From contig CAKOLK010000013.1 of assembly GCA_934096275.1 (NCBI GenBank), positions 1-14,985 of the forward strand: a stretch of DNA of 14,985 nt. The letters are read 5' to 3'. This document shows, one piece after another, positions 6,099 to 13,800 of the stretch. Below the pieces are notes generated by a model. It ran no database searches. It was not told the origin of the DNA and saw nothing but the letters and a program-made list of their open reading frames with translations. Position numbers and translations under genes: made by a program. Position 1 is the stretch's first letter. The number at the start of each line of letters is the position of its first letter. This DNA is from an uncultured Bacilli bacterium. Lineage in GTDB: Bacteria > Bacillota_I > Bacilli_A > RF39 > UBA660.

Positions 6099-6133
6099 GT
6101 TGTGGGTTCAAGTCCTATTTTCGGCACCACTGT

Positions 6134-6217
6134 GGAGTGATAGCGAAGTGGCCAAACGCGGCAGACTGTAAATCTGTTCCTTCGGGTTCGGTGGTTCAAA
6201 TCCACCTCGCTCCACCA
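6134..6217 (+). tRNA. tRNA-Tyr (GUA)
   Basis: 84 nt with a long variable arm, as expected for bacterial tRNA-Tyr. Acceptor GGAGTGA/TCGCTCC. The anticodon loop is CTGTAAA with anticodon GTA. Discriminator A and CCA are encoded. It starts 4 nt after the CCA of tRNA-Thr. Confidence 0.97.
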
Positions 6218-6231
6218 TAACTTAGTTTTGT

Positions 6232-6306
6232 TGCCTCGTAGCCAAGCGGTAAGGCACGAGACTTTGACTCTCGCATGCGCTAGTTCGAATCTAGCCGAGG
6301 CAACCA
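6232..6306 (+). tRNA. tRNA-Gln (UUG)
   Basis: 75 nt. Acceptor TGCCTCG/CGAGGCA. The anticodon stem-loop is CGAGA-CTTTGAC-TCTCG with anticodon TTG. Discriminator A and CCA are encoded. Confidence 0.96.
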
Positions 6307-6314
6307 TCTTTATT

Positions 6315-6390
6315 GTTCCGCTAGCTCAGCCGGTAGAGCATTTGACTTTTAATCAAAGGGTCTGGAGTTCGAATCTCCAGCGGGACACCA
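6315..6390 (+). tRNA. tRNA-Lys (UUU)
   Basis: 76 nt. Acceptor GTTCCGC/GCGGGAC with one G-U pair. The anticodon stem-loop is TTTGA-CTTTTAA-TCAAA with anticodon TTT. CCA is encoded. Confidence 0.97.
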
Positions 6391-6398
6391 TTATTTAT

Positions 6399-6487
6399 GC
6401 CTGAGTGGCGGAATAGGTAGACGCACAGGACTTAAAATCCTGCGAGGTTCATCCCTCGTGCCGGTTCAAGTCCGGCCTTAGGCACCA
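6399..6487 (+). tRNA. tRNA-Leu (UAA)
   Basis: 89 nt with a long variable arm. Acceptor GCCTGAG/CTTAGGC. The anticodon stem-loop is CAGGA-CTTAAAA-TCCTG with anticodon TAA. CCA is encoded. This gene is intron-free, although tRNA-Leu(UAA) is the classic host of group I introns in cyanobacteria. Confidence 0.97.
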
Positions 6488-6495
6488 ATTACTAT

Positions 6496-6586
6496 GGAGG
6501 AATACCCAAGTCTGGTTGAAGGGACCGGTCTTGAAAACCGGAAGGTCGGCGACGGCGCAGGGGTTCGAATCCCTTTTCCTCCGCCA
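6496..6586 (+). tRNA. tRNA-Ser (UGA)
   Basis: 91 nt with a long variable arm. Acceptor GGAGGAA/TTCCTCC. The anticodon stem-loop is CCGGT-CTTGAAA-ACCGG with anticodon TGA. Discriminator G, usual for serine, and CCA are encoded. Confidence 0.97.
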
Positions 6587-6605
6587 TTAAAAATTTTTAC
6601 TCTAT

Positions 6606-6682
<77 letters not shown>

Positions 6683-6684
6683 AT

Positions 6685-6760
6685 GGTTCCGTGGTGTAGT
6701 GGTTATCACGTCTGCCTGTCACGCAGAAGATCGCGGGTTCAAGTCCCGTCGGAACCGCCA
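6685..6760 (+). tRNA. tRNA-Asp (GUC)
   Basis: 76 nt. Acceptor GGTTCCG/CGGAACC. The anticodon stem-loop is TCTGC-CTGTCAC-GCAGA with anticodon GTC. Discriminator G and CCA are encoded. It begins 2 nt after the fMet CCA. Confidence 0.97.
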
Positions 6761-6769
6761 TTTATTTTT

Positions 6770-6845
<76 letters not shown>

Positions 6846-6860
6846 GTCTAAAAAAGTTTA

Positions 6861-6883
6861 AAACTAGCATTGCTAGTTTTTTT
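6861..6883. terminator. Terminator of the tRNA operon, probably bidirectional
   Basis: AAACTAGC (6861-6868) is perfectly complementary to GCTAGTTT (6872-6879) around a 3-nt loop, followed by a T-run to 6883. On the minus strand the same stem is followed by TTTTAAACTTTTTT, so it can also end rodA transcripts. Confidence 0.85.
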
Positions 6884-6895
6884 GTTTCAATTTAA

Positions 6896-7990
6896 CTATT
6901 TTTTACTATCTATTGCCATTATTATTCCAAGTATGATCATAAAAGATATTAAACTGGAACCTCCATAAGATATAAAAGGAAGAGTAATTCCTGTTATAGG
7001 AAGAATACCCACGGTCATACAAATATTTTGTATTTGTTGATATATAAATACTCCAAGAAAACCTGTACAAATTAATTTATTTATATTATTTTTACTTTTC
7101 TTCGCAGTTTTAATAATTAATAAATCAAAAAAGACAATCGCAGTTATCAGTGCAAATATACCAAATAACCCAAATATTGAAGAAAAACTTGCAAAAATAA
7201 AATCAGTATGTCCCTCAGGAAAATACAATAATATATTACTTATGCCATTACCAAAATATCCCGAAGAAGAAATAGCTATCAAAGAGTTCGTTAACTGCAT
7301 ACCACTAGAGTTTTGCCAATCAAGTATTCTATCAAATCGATAAAAGAAATTACTACCAAAAATATTTATAAACAAATCAGTATTAAATAAGTATAAGTAA
7401 AAAAATGATCCAGATAATAAAAGTATTACTATTCCTAATAAAATGAACCACTTATAACTTATTCCTGAAGTAAACAACATAATAAAACCAATAACTAAAT
7501 ATATTATCACCGCACCAGTATCAGGCTCTAAAAAAGTTATTAATGATGGAATTAATATAACTATTATAACTTTAATTATTAATAAGAATTCACTCTTATT
7601 ATGCTTAATATCATTACTAATAATTTTTGCAATCAAAAGTACTAAAGGTATTTTCATAAACTCACTAGGTTGAAAAGAACCAAAAAAAGGAATAGTAAAC
7701 CATGCTTTTATACCATTTATCTCTTCGCCGATAAAAAGAACTAGTAAAAGAAGAAATATATTAATTAAATAAATATGAATACTGTATTTTAATATTTTAT
7801 CAAAACCTATCTTTTGAATTAATAATATTAAAATAAAGCCGAACACATAAAAACATGTTTGTCTAATTACCAATGTAAATACATTAGAGTATAAAAAACT
7901 AGAAAAACTATATATTGAAGTAATACTACATACATAGAATAATACTAGTAAATAAAGATAATTTTTATTAATATTTAACTTTGTTTTCAT
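6896..7990 (-). CDS. rodA: RodA/FtsW-type peptidoglycan glycosyltransferase (SEDS family)
   Basis: A 364-residue polytopic membrane protein of the SEDS family (RodA/FtsW/SpoVE), which polymerises lipid II into glycan strands together with a class B penicillin-binding protein. Motifs in order: FQPSEFMKIP (residues about 106-115); EPDTGAVIIY (about 155-164), holding the conserved Asp157 of the P-D-x-G motif essential in this family; and near the end ILPITGITLPFISYGGSS (about 329-346). The ILPITGI form resembles RodA more than FtsW, but SpoVE or FtsW cannot be excluded. It is somewhat shorter than typical (about 380-400). The ATG at 7990 has no Shine-Dalgarno sequence. A TATAAT at 8005-8000 would start transcription 2-3 nt before it, so the mRNA may be leaderless. 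It converges on the tRNA operon. Confidence 0.88.
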   Translation of the reverse strand: MKTKLNINKNYLYLLVLFYVCSITSIYSFSSFLYSNVFTLVIRQTCFYVFGFILILLIQKIGFDKILKYSIHIYLINIFLLLLVLFIGEEINGIKAWFTIPFFGSFQPSEFMKIPLVLLIAKIISNDIKHNKSEFLLIIKVIIVILIPSLITFLEPDTGAVIIYLVIGFIMLFTSGISYKWFILLGIVILLLSGSFFYLYLFNTDLFINIFGSNFFYRFDRILDWQNSSGMQLTNSLIAISSSGYFGNGISNILLYFPEGHTDFIFASFSSIFGLFGIFALITAIVFFDLLIIKTAKKSKNNINKLICTGFLGVFIYQQIQNICMTVGILPITGITLPFISYGGSSLISFMIILGIIMAIDSKK

Positions 7991-7999
7991 ATTTATAGT

Positions 8000-8005
8000 A
8001 TTATA
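8000..8005 (-). promoter_or_regulatory. -10 box of rodA
   Basis: On the minus strand a consensus TATAAT is 9 nt before the rodA start codon. The expected transcription start (about 7993) leaves almost no leader and no ribosome binding site. The -35 box is not recognisable. Confidence 0.45.
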
Positions 8006-8033
8006 TTTTTATAATTTTTTATACTTTAAAACA

Positions 8034-8052
8034 TATAATTAATCAAGGAGAG
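8034..8052 (+). promoter_or_regulatory. -10 box and RBS of the small unknown gene
   Basis: TATAAT (8034-8039) is followed after 5 nt by AAGGAGAG (8045-8052), the ribosome binding site of the ATG at 8058. It is divergent from the rodA promoter within a 67-bp intergenic gap. Confidence 0.5.
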
Positions 8053-8057
8053 ATTAT

Positions 8058-8363
8058 ATGGAAAAGAAACCAAGTATTTTTAAACCAAATATTAGTAACA
8101 AAATAAATAACAATAGAAAAGTATATTATTCTTTTATTGAAGAATCAATTCACAACCTTGATGAAAGACATAAAATAGATCCGGTAGATAAATTAAAAGA
8201 ATTAATGAACAAAGATGGTTACATTTTTAATAAAAAAGTAATAATTAAAACAGATAACAATACTTATGATACACGTATCGCTGGAACAATAAGTGATAAA
8301 ATAATTACTATTGATGGGAATAGTATACATATTAAAGATATTAGAGAAATAATAGAAAAATAG
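8058..8363 (+). CDS. Small soluble protein, unknown function
   Basis: I do not recognise a family. The 101-residue product is charged and has no signal peptide or membrane helix. The first 55 residues are basic and probably helical (around YYSFIEESIHNLDERHKIDPVDKLKELM). Residues about 55-98 alternate as short strands (FNKKVIIKTDNNTY, AGTISDKIITIDGNSIHIKDIREI), which suggests a small beta-barrel such as an Sm/SH3-like fold; that is only an impression from the pattern. Start choice is clear: AAGGAGAG lies 5 nt before the ATG. It has its own promoter and terminator. Low-complexity features are absent and it looks like a genuine conserved gene. Confidence 0.7.
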   Translation: MEKKPSIFKPNISNKINNNRKVYYSFIEESIHNLDERHKIDPVDKLKELMNKDGYIFNKKVIIKTDNNTYDTRIAGTISDKIITIDGNSIHIKDIREIIEK

Positions 8364-8383
8364 TAGAAAAATGTAAAAAAAAT

Positions 8384-8409
8384 AACACTTGAAAAAGTGT
8401 TGTTTTTAT
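8384..8409 (+). terminator. Intrinsic terminator after the small unknown gene
   Basis: AACACTT (8384-8390) pairs perfectly with AAGTGTT (8395-8401) around a GAAA tetraloop, followed by GTTTTTATT. Confidence 0.8.
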
Positions 8410-8417
8410 TATAAAAT

Positions 8418-8442
8418 TATATATATGAAAATAAAGAGGTGA
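8418..8442 (+). promoter_or_regulatory. AT-rich -10 region and RBS of the phase-variable surface gene
   Basis: An AT run (8418-8427, TATATATATG-like) could contain the -10 box, with TTGTTT at 8400-8405 as a weak -35 box. AGAGGTG (8435-8441) is a clear Shine-Dalgarno sequence 7 nt before the ATG at 8449. It serves the short leader frame and not the ATG at 8507, which has none. Confidence 0.5.
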
Positions 8443-8448
8443 ATGAAT

Positions 8449-8502
8449 ATGAAGAATATTGTGAAAACAAATATTCGTATGGGGGGGGGGGGCAAATTTT
8501 AA
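8449..8502 (+). other. N-terminal leader frame of the surface protein (OFF configuration)
   Basis: Starting from the ATG with the good ribosome binding site, the frame reads MKNIVKTNIRMGGGGKF and stops at TAA 8500-8502, just after the poly-G run. With 11 or 14 G instead of 12, the same frame continues as ...GGGANFNNMNPLF into the 749-residue protein. In the sequenced state only a 17-residue peptide would be made from this start. An ATG at 8443 is in the same frame but lies only 1 nt from the Shine-Dalgarno sequence. Confidence 0.7.
8481..8492 (+). repeat. Homopolymeric (G)12 tract, putative phase-variation switch
   Basis: Twelve consecutive G in a very AT-rich genome, positioned inside the translated leader between the ribosome binding site and the main frame of a surface-protein gene. 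Such tracts change length by slipped-strand mispairing. Every change of one base moves the downstream frame, giving an ON/OFF switch. Here the tract is one G too long (or two too short) for the in-frame fusion. Confidence 0.85.
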
Positions 8503-8506
8503 CAAT

Positions 8507-10756
8507 ATGAATCCTTTATTTAAGGATGTAAAAGAATATAATAAATATTTGCTATCACTAATAAGTATCTTTGTATTATTGCTTACAGGAATGATATCTT
8601 ACAATTATACAAACACATCATACGCAAAATGGAGTAGTAGCACAGAATCGAAAAATGTATTAAAGATACATATTAATAATAACTTAGATAAAAGTGGAGC
8701 AAATGAGCCCAAACTAACTAGTAACATGATACCAGTATATTATGATGAAACAAGTGAAACATGGAAGAAAGCTGATCCTAATAACAATAAAAAAGAATAT
8801 AAATGGTATGACTATAATCAAAAGATGTGGGCTAATGCAGTAACAGTTTTTCAGTACAAAGAAGTAGAAGAAACAAAAAAGAGTAATGATATAAGTTTTA
8901 TGCCATGTACACTTACATCTGAATCAAGCACTAATGCAAGTACTGAAGTAGATGCAGAGTATAAAATGTCATTCACTACAACTAAAGCAAGTACTTTTTC
9001 ATTTGATTATACCATGTTAACAGGAGTAAAAACATCGAATCTAAAAGTTACAATAAATGATACAGTAGAAATTAACAAAGAATATTCTAGCATAGGAGAC
9101 TCAATATGGGGAGGAACATATAATAATACATTTACTAAAGAGCTAGAAGCCAATACAAACTATACTGTAGTTATAACGGCGGTAGTTACTTCTTCTAATG
9201 CAGGAGCTAACAACAGTGTTGTATTATCCAACATACTTTTAAGTAATAATTATACTAATTTTTCTTATGAAAATACTGGTTCAAAATTCACAGCTAATTA
9301 CTATGCTAGTTCCTCATACACCCTTGATCAAGGAACAGGAAAATATACTTTGAATCTAGTAAGTAAAGCAGCAAACTCTTTAAGTGATAATTATGTATGT
9401 CCAAATACTATGTCAAATACCTGTGATGAGATATATAAAATAATCGATGTGAGTTATGGTTTTATGTGGTCTGCAGAAGTAACAGATGTTATAATAAACA
9501 CTTATCAACCATATACAATAAAAAATATGCAAGAAACTTTTACGAATAAAAATGTTGGAGAAGAAATATCAATGGATGATATAAATACAATGTGGGTATG
9601 GATACCAAGATATACATATACTTACTTTAATACAAATACACCAGAAGAAATAAATATAAAATTTGAAAAAGAAACTAAAAGTACGGGAACAATTAAATGT
9701 ATTAATGCCGTATTAGGGTCTGGTACAACATCACAGAACTGTACTGACAGTACTAACGGAAGTCTGAAAATAGGAACCTCAACGTATACACATCCAGCAT
9801 TTACATTTGGAGATCAAGAGTTAACAGGAATATGGGTAGGAAAGTTTGAAAATAGTGCTACAACAATACCTACATCCAATAGTACTGAAGATGCAACAAT
9901 AATAATAAAACCAGATATTCAGTCTTTAAGATATAAGTCATTGTCATATCAATTTAGAGATATAAGACAAATGGAAAAAACAAATAACATATATGGTTTT
10001 CCACAAAGTAGTATGACAACATTTAACTGGAATGGTGAACTTACTGGTGATACCAATAATATAGATACACATATGATGAAGAATAGTGAATGGGGAGCAG
10101 TAGCATACTTATCACATAGTAAATATGGAATAAATAAAGAAATAAATATCAATAACTCAAGTGATTACTATACTGGAAGAAGTGGAGGAGACGTCGGTGG
10201 TTCAACCGCAATAAATAAAGTATATACAAATCAGACATCGACAACACAATATAACAAGTATGGTTTCTATACATACGATGGGTATTTGCTTACATATAAC
10301 ACAAATACAAAAAGTACAACAAGAGATATGAATAAAGTTGCAAGTTCAACTGGAAATATATACGGAATCTATGATTTAAGTGGTGGATCATATGAATATG
10401 TGATGGCAAATGAAGTAAATTCATCAAATCAATTTTATTCATCAAGCGCAGCAAACTGGAGTACATCACTATATCCATTATCAAAATATTATGATAACTA
10501 TACTTATAATACATCAATTACAACATACACCAGAGGAAAGTTGGGAGACGCAACAATTGAAATGGCTCCAAATCTTAATAGTACTAATAGGTCGTGGTAC
10601 TCAGATTATGGACAGCTTTATTATTCATCATATTCTTGGCTATCTCGTGGTGGATATGCCGCTGATGGGGCCAATGCTGGTTCATTTAACTTTTTTTACG
10701 ATAATGGGACAAATACAAGTCATAAAGCAACTCGTTCAGTACTAGTAATAGAATAA
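8507..10756 (+). CDS. Large membrane-anchored surface protein with C-terminal FGE/C-type-lectin-like domain
   Basis: 749 residues from the first in-frame ATG, but the true start is probably 8449, joined through the poly-G run when in phase. Residues about 14-32 form a membrane helix or uncleaved signal anchor, followed by an AKW segment and a long Asn/Thr/Ser-rich outside portion with a KLTSNMIPVYYDE...WYDYNQKMWANAV module (about 65-110) and a beta-rich insert (about 140-260). From WVWIPRYTYTYF (about 363) to the end, the sequence resembles the formylglycine-generating-enzyme (sulfatase-modifying) domain, a C-type-lectin fold: NIYGIYDLSGGSYEYV, then SWLSRGGYAADGANAGSFNFF and a final ATRSVLVIE in the position of the family's FR-V motif. 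FGE catalytic cysteines are not evident, so binding or adhesion is likelier than catalysis. A terminator follows directly. Confidence 0.75.
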   Translation: MNPLFKDVKEYNKYLLSLISIFVLLLTGMISYNYTNTSYAKWSSSTESKNVLKIHINNNLDKSGANEPKLTSNMIPVYYDETSETWKKADPNNNKKEYKWYDYNQKMWANAVTVFQYKEVEETKKSNDISFMPCTLTSESSTNASTEVDAEYKMSFTTTKASTFSFDYTMLTGVKTSNLKVTINDTVEINKEYSSIGDSIWGGTYNNTFTKELEANTNYTVVITAVVTSSNAGANNSVVLSNILLSNNYTNFSYENTGSKFTANYYASSSYTLDQGTGKYTLNLVSKAANSLSDNYVCPNTMSNTCDEIYKIIDVSYGFMWSAEVTDVIINTYQPYTIKNMQETFTNKNVGEEISMDDINTMWVWIPRYTYTYFNTNTPEEINIKFEKETKSTGTIKCINAVLGSGTTSQNCTDSTNGSLKIGTSTYTHPAFTFGDQELTGIWVGKFENSATTIPTSNSTEDATIIIKPDIQSLRYKSLSYQFRDIRQMEKTNNIYGFPQSSMTTFNWNGELTGDTNNIDTHMMKNSEWGAVAYLSHSKYGINKEININNSSDYYTGRSGGDVGGSTAINKVYTNQTSTTQYNKYGFYTYDGYLLTYNTNTKSTTRDMNKVASSTGNIYGIYDLSGGSYEYVMANEVNSSNQFYSSSAANWSTSLYPLSKYYDNYTYNTSITTYTRGKLGDATIEMAPNLNSTNRSWYSDYGQLYYSSYSWLSRGGYAADGANAGSFNFFYDNGTNTSHKATRSVLVIE

Positions 10757-10789
10757 ACAATAAGTTCACACACTTATTGTTTTTCTTTT
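10755..10789 (+). terminator. Intrinsic terminator after the surface protein gene
   Basis: AAACAATAAGT (10755-10765) is perfectly complementary to ACTTATTGTTT (10772-10782), an 11-bp stem with loop TCACAC, followed by a T-rich tail (TTTTCTTTT). Confidence 0.9.
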
Positions 10790-10798
10790 GCATTACTA

Positions 10799-10848
10799 TT
10801 TAAAAAAATCATAATCTATTATATAATAGAATAGAAAGAAAAGGTGAT
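10799..10848 (+). promoter_or_regulatory. Promoter, palindrome and RBS of the PFOR gene
   Basis: TTTAAA (10799-10804), a 17-bp spacer, and TATAAT (10822-10827). The -10 box lies within a perfect 16-bp palindrome, TCTATTATATAATAGA (10815-10830), which could be an operator or may be chance in AT-rich DNA. The Shine-Dalgarno AAGGTGAT (10841-10848) precedes the ATG at 10854. Confidence 0.55.
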
Positions 10849-10853
10849 TATTA

Positions 10854-13800
10854 ATGAAACAAATAATGGATGGAAATAAAGCATGTGCTTTAGTATCATA
10901 TAAATTTACAGAATGTGCAGGAATATATCCTATAACACCAGCCTCAACTATGGCAGAACATATGGATGAAATGTCTTCGAAAAAAGAAGTTAATTTTTAT
11001 GGTGATGTAGTAGACATAGTAGAAATGCAAAGTGAAGCAGGAGCAATTGGAATGGTACATGGTATGCTACTTAATGGAGTATTATCTAGTACATATACTG
11101 CCAGTCAAGGGCTTTTACTAATGCTACCAAATATGTATAAAATTGCGGGGGAACAACTACCATGTGTTATCAACGTTGCAGCACGTACTATAGCAACCCA
11201 TGCCTTATCAATAATGGGAGATCATAGTGATATATATTCAGCTCGTGCAACTGGCTTTGCAATTCTCGCATCATCATCTGTACAACAAGTAATGGATCTA
11301 ACAAACGTTGCTTATTTATCTACAATAAAGGGGAAAATACCATTCTTAAACTTCTTTGATGGTTTCAGAACCAGTCATGAATATAATAAGATTGATGTAA
11401 TAGATTTTTCTAAAGTAGAAAAACTTATTGATTATAAAGCTTTAAATGACTTTAGAGAAAGAAGCTTTGATATTGATAATCCAAAAACAAAAGGAACAAA
11501 TCAAGGAGATCAAATATACTTTCAAGCAGTTGAAGCACGCAATCCTTATTATCTAGAACTTCCAGATATAGTAAATAATTATATGAACAAAATAAATAAA
11601 ATAACAGGAAAAGACTATAAACCATTTAATTATTATGGAAATAAAGATGCCACTAATGTAATAATAGCAATGGGATCAGTCTGTGAAACAATAAAAGAAT
11701 ATTTAAAATATAACAACTCTGTTGGACTAATCGAAGTTCACTTATATCGTCCATTCTCTAAAAAATACTTCTTAGATATACTTCCTAAAAACACAAAAAA
11801 AATAGCGGTATTAGATAGAACAAAAGAACCTGGTGCAAATGGCGAACCATTATATCTAGATGTATGTGAAATACTAAAAGATACTAACATAAAAATAATA
11901 AGTGGTAGATATGGACTATCTAGTAAAGATACTAATCTTAATGATATTGAAGCAGTCTATAACTTCCTAGATACTGATAACTTACATAACTTTACAATAG
12001 GAATAATAGATGATGTAACAAGTCTTTCACTTGACAAAACTAATACAAAATTCACTAAAAACTATGAAGAACTATTAATCTGGGGTTATGGCTCTGATGG
12101 AATGATTACAACATCAAAAGACATCTTAACAATCGTGGGAGATAACACAAATAAATATGTACAAGGATACTTCGAATATGACTCTAAAAAATCTGGAGGA
12201 GTCACAAAAAGTCACTTGAGATTCAGTGATGAAGAAATACTAAGTACTTATTATGTTGATAGTCCTAAAGTAGTAGTATGTTCAAAAGATACATATCTTA
12301 CTAAATACGATCTTCTAAAAGGAATAAAAGAAAATGGAATATTCCTACTAAATACTGAAAAAGATATTGATAGCTTAGAAATACCTATAGAAATGATTAA
12401 TACTATGAAAGATAAAAATATAAGCTTTTACATAGTAAATGCATCAGAAATAGCAAGAAATAATAATATACCAAATAAAATAAGTACAATTATGGAAATG
12501 ATAATTCTAGATCTTATGAATATACTAAATGAAAATGAACTATCTTCATATATAGAACAAATGATAAAAAAGAACTTTACTAAAAAAGGTGAAGATATAG
12601 TTAACTCTAATATAAATGCTATAAAAGATGCAAGAAATAGTTTAGTTAAAGTAGATATAGAAAACTTAAAACAAAACTATAAAATGGAAGAAGTAGATAA
12701 TACTATTTTCTCTTATTTAGAACATGCCAAAGGTAATGACTTAAAAGTAAGTGATTTTAAAAACAATGTTGATGGTACATATGAAGCAGGACTATCTAAA
12801 CTAGAAAAAAGAGGAATAAGTAATATTACACCATGTTATGATAAAGAAAAATGTATCATGTGTAATCTATGCTCATTTGTATGCCCTCATGCAGTAATAA
12901 GACCATATTTACTTGATAATGATGAAGTTGAATCTGCGCCTGAGGTAGTTAAATCAGATCTAAAAGATGCTAAAATAAAAGATCAAGATCTAAAGTTTAC
13001 AATTGGTATAAGTCCACTTGACTGTACTGGATGTTCTTTATGTGCGGGAGTTTGTCCTACTAAAGCTATTACAATGGAGTCTATTGAAAAAAGTAAAGAT
13101 AAAGAAATAGAAAAACATAATTACTTAGAAAAAGTATCAGAAAAAAGAGTAATGAGTACTGATACAGTAAAGGGAAGTCAATTTAGAAAACCACTATTTG
13201 AATTTCATGGAGCATGTGCTGGATGTGGAGAAACACCATATATAAAACTTCTTACTCAATTATTTGGTGATAACTTAATAATAGCAAATGCTACAGGATG
13301 CTCATCAATATATGGCGCTAGTCTACCCAATACACCTTATAGTATACCTTGGGCTAACTCATTATTCGAAGATAATGCAGAATTTGGTTTTGGTATCAAA
13401 GTAGCAGAGTCTCACAATAAAGAAAAAGTAAAAAGAATAATGAGAGAAAACATAGATAAAGTAAATGCTAAAAATAAAGAATTAATTAATGAATATTTAA
13501 ATAACTATAGCAAAGATGTTTCATTTAAAGTATATGATGAACTTGATTATGAAGACTTTAGTGAAATATTACCACTTAAAAAATATATAAAAGATAAATC
13601 AATCTGGATGGTCGGCGGAGACGGATGGGCTTATGACATTGGTTTCGGAGGAATAGATCATGTTCTTGCTAATAATCTAAATGTTAACATTCTTGTTCTT
13701 GATACAGAAGTTTATTCTAATACTGGAGGTCAATCATCTAAATCAACCAGATGTGGGGCAGTTGCAAAATTTGCAAGCAGTGGTAAAAAAACTCAGAAAA

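Larger units (their letters stand above)
5443..6129 (+). tRNA. tRNA-Thr (UGU), interrupted by a group I intron
   Basis: The 5' exon is 5443-5478 (36 nt) and the 3' exon is 6090-6129 (40 nt with encoded CCA). Joined, they give a normal 76-nt cloverleaf: acceptor GCCGAAA/TTTCGGC (with G-U-free pairing), D-stem GCTC/GAGC, anticodon stem-loop ACTGA-CTTGTAA-TCAGT with anticodon TGT, T-stem GTGGG/CCTAT with two G-U pairs, and discriminator A. Without the intron removed the anticodon loop is not formed. The break lies after the third anticodon base (between positions 36 and 37), the site used by group I introns in several bacterial tRNA-Ile and tRNA-Arg genes. No uninterrupted tRNA-Thr(UGU) is present in this window. 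Confidence 0.93.

Noticed and set aside
6092..6307. 71-residue open frame on the minus strand
   Set aside because: It lies entirely over tRNA-Thr exon 2, tRNA-Tyr and tRNA-Gln. Its sequence is the familiar spurious translation of antisense tRNA clusters.
9949..10745. Three open frames overlapping the surface protein gene
   Set aside because: Out-of-frame or antisense to a clearly coding frame, with no ribosome binding sites and no recognisable protein features.
8507..10756. Active formylglycine-generating enzyme
   Set aside because: Membrane-anchored, Asn/Thr/Ser-rich and without the expected catalytic cysteine pair in the C-terminal domain, and no sulfatase gene nearby; the fold is more likely used for binding.
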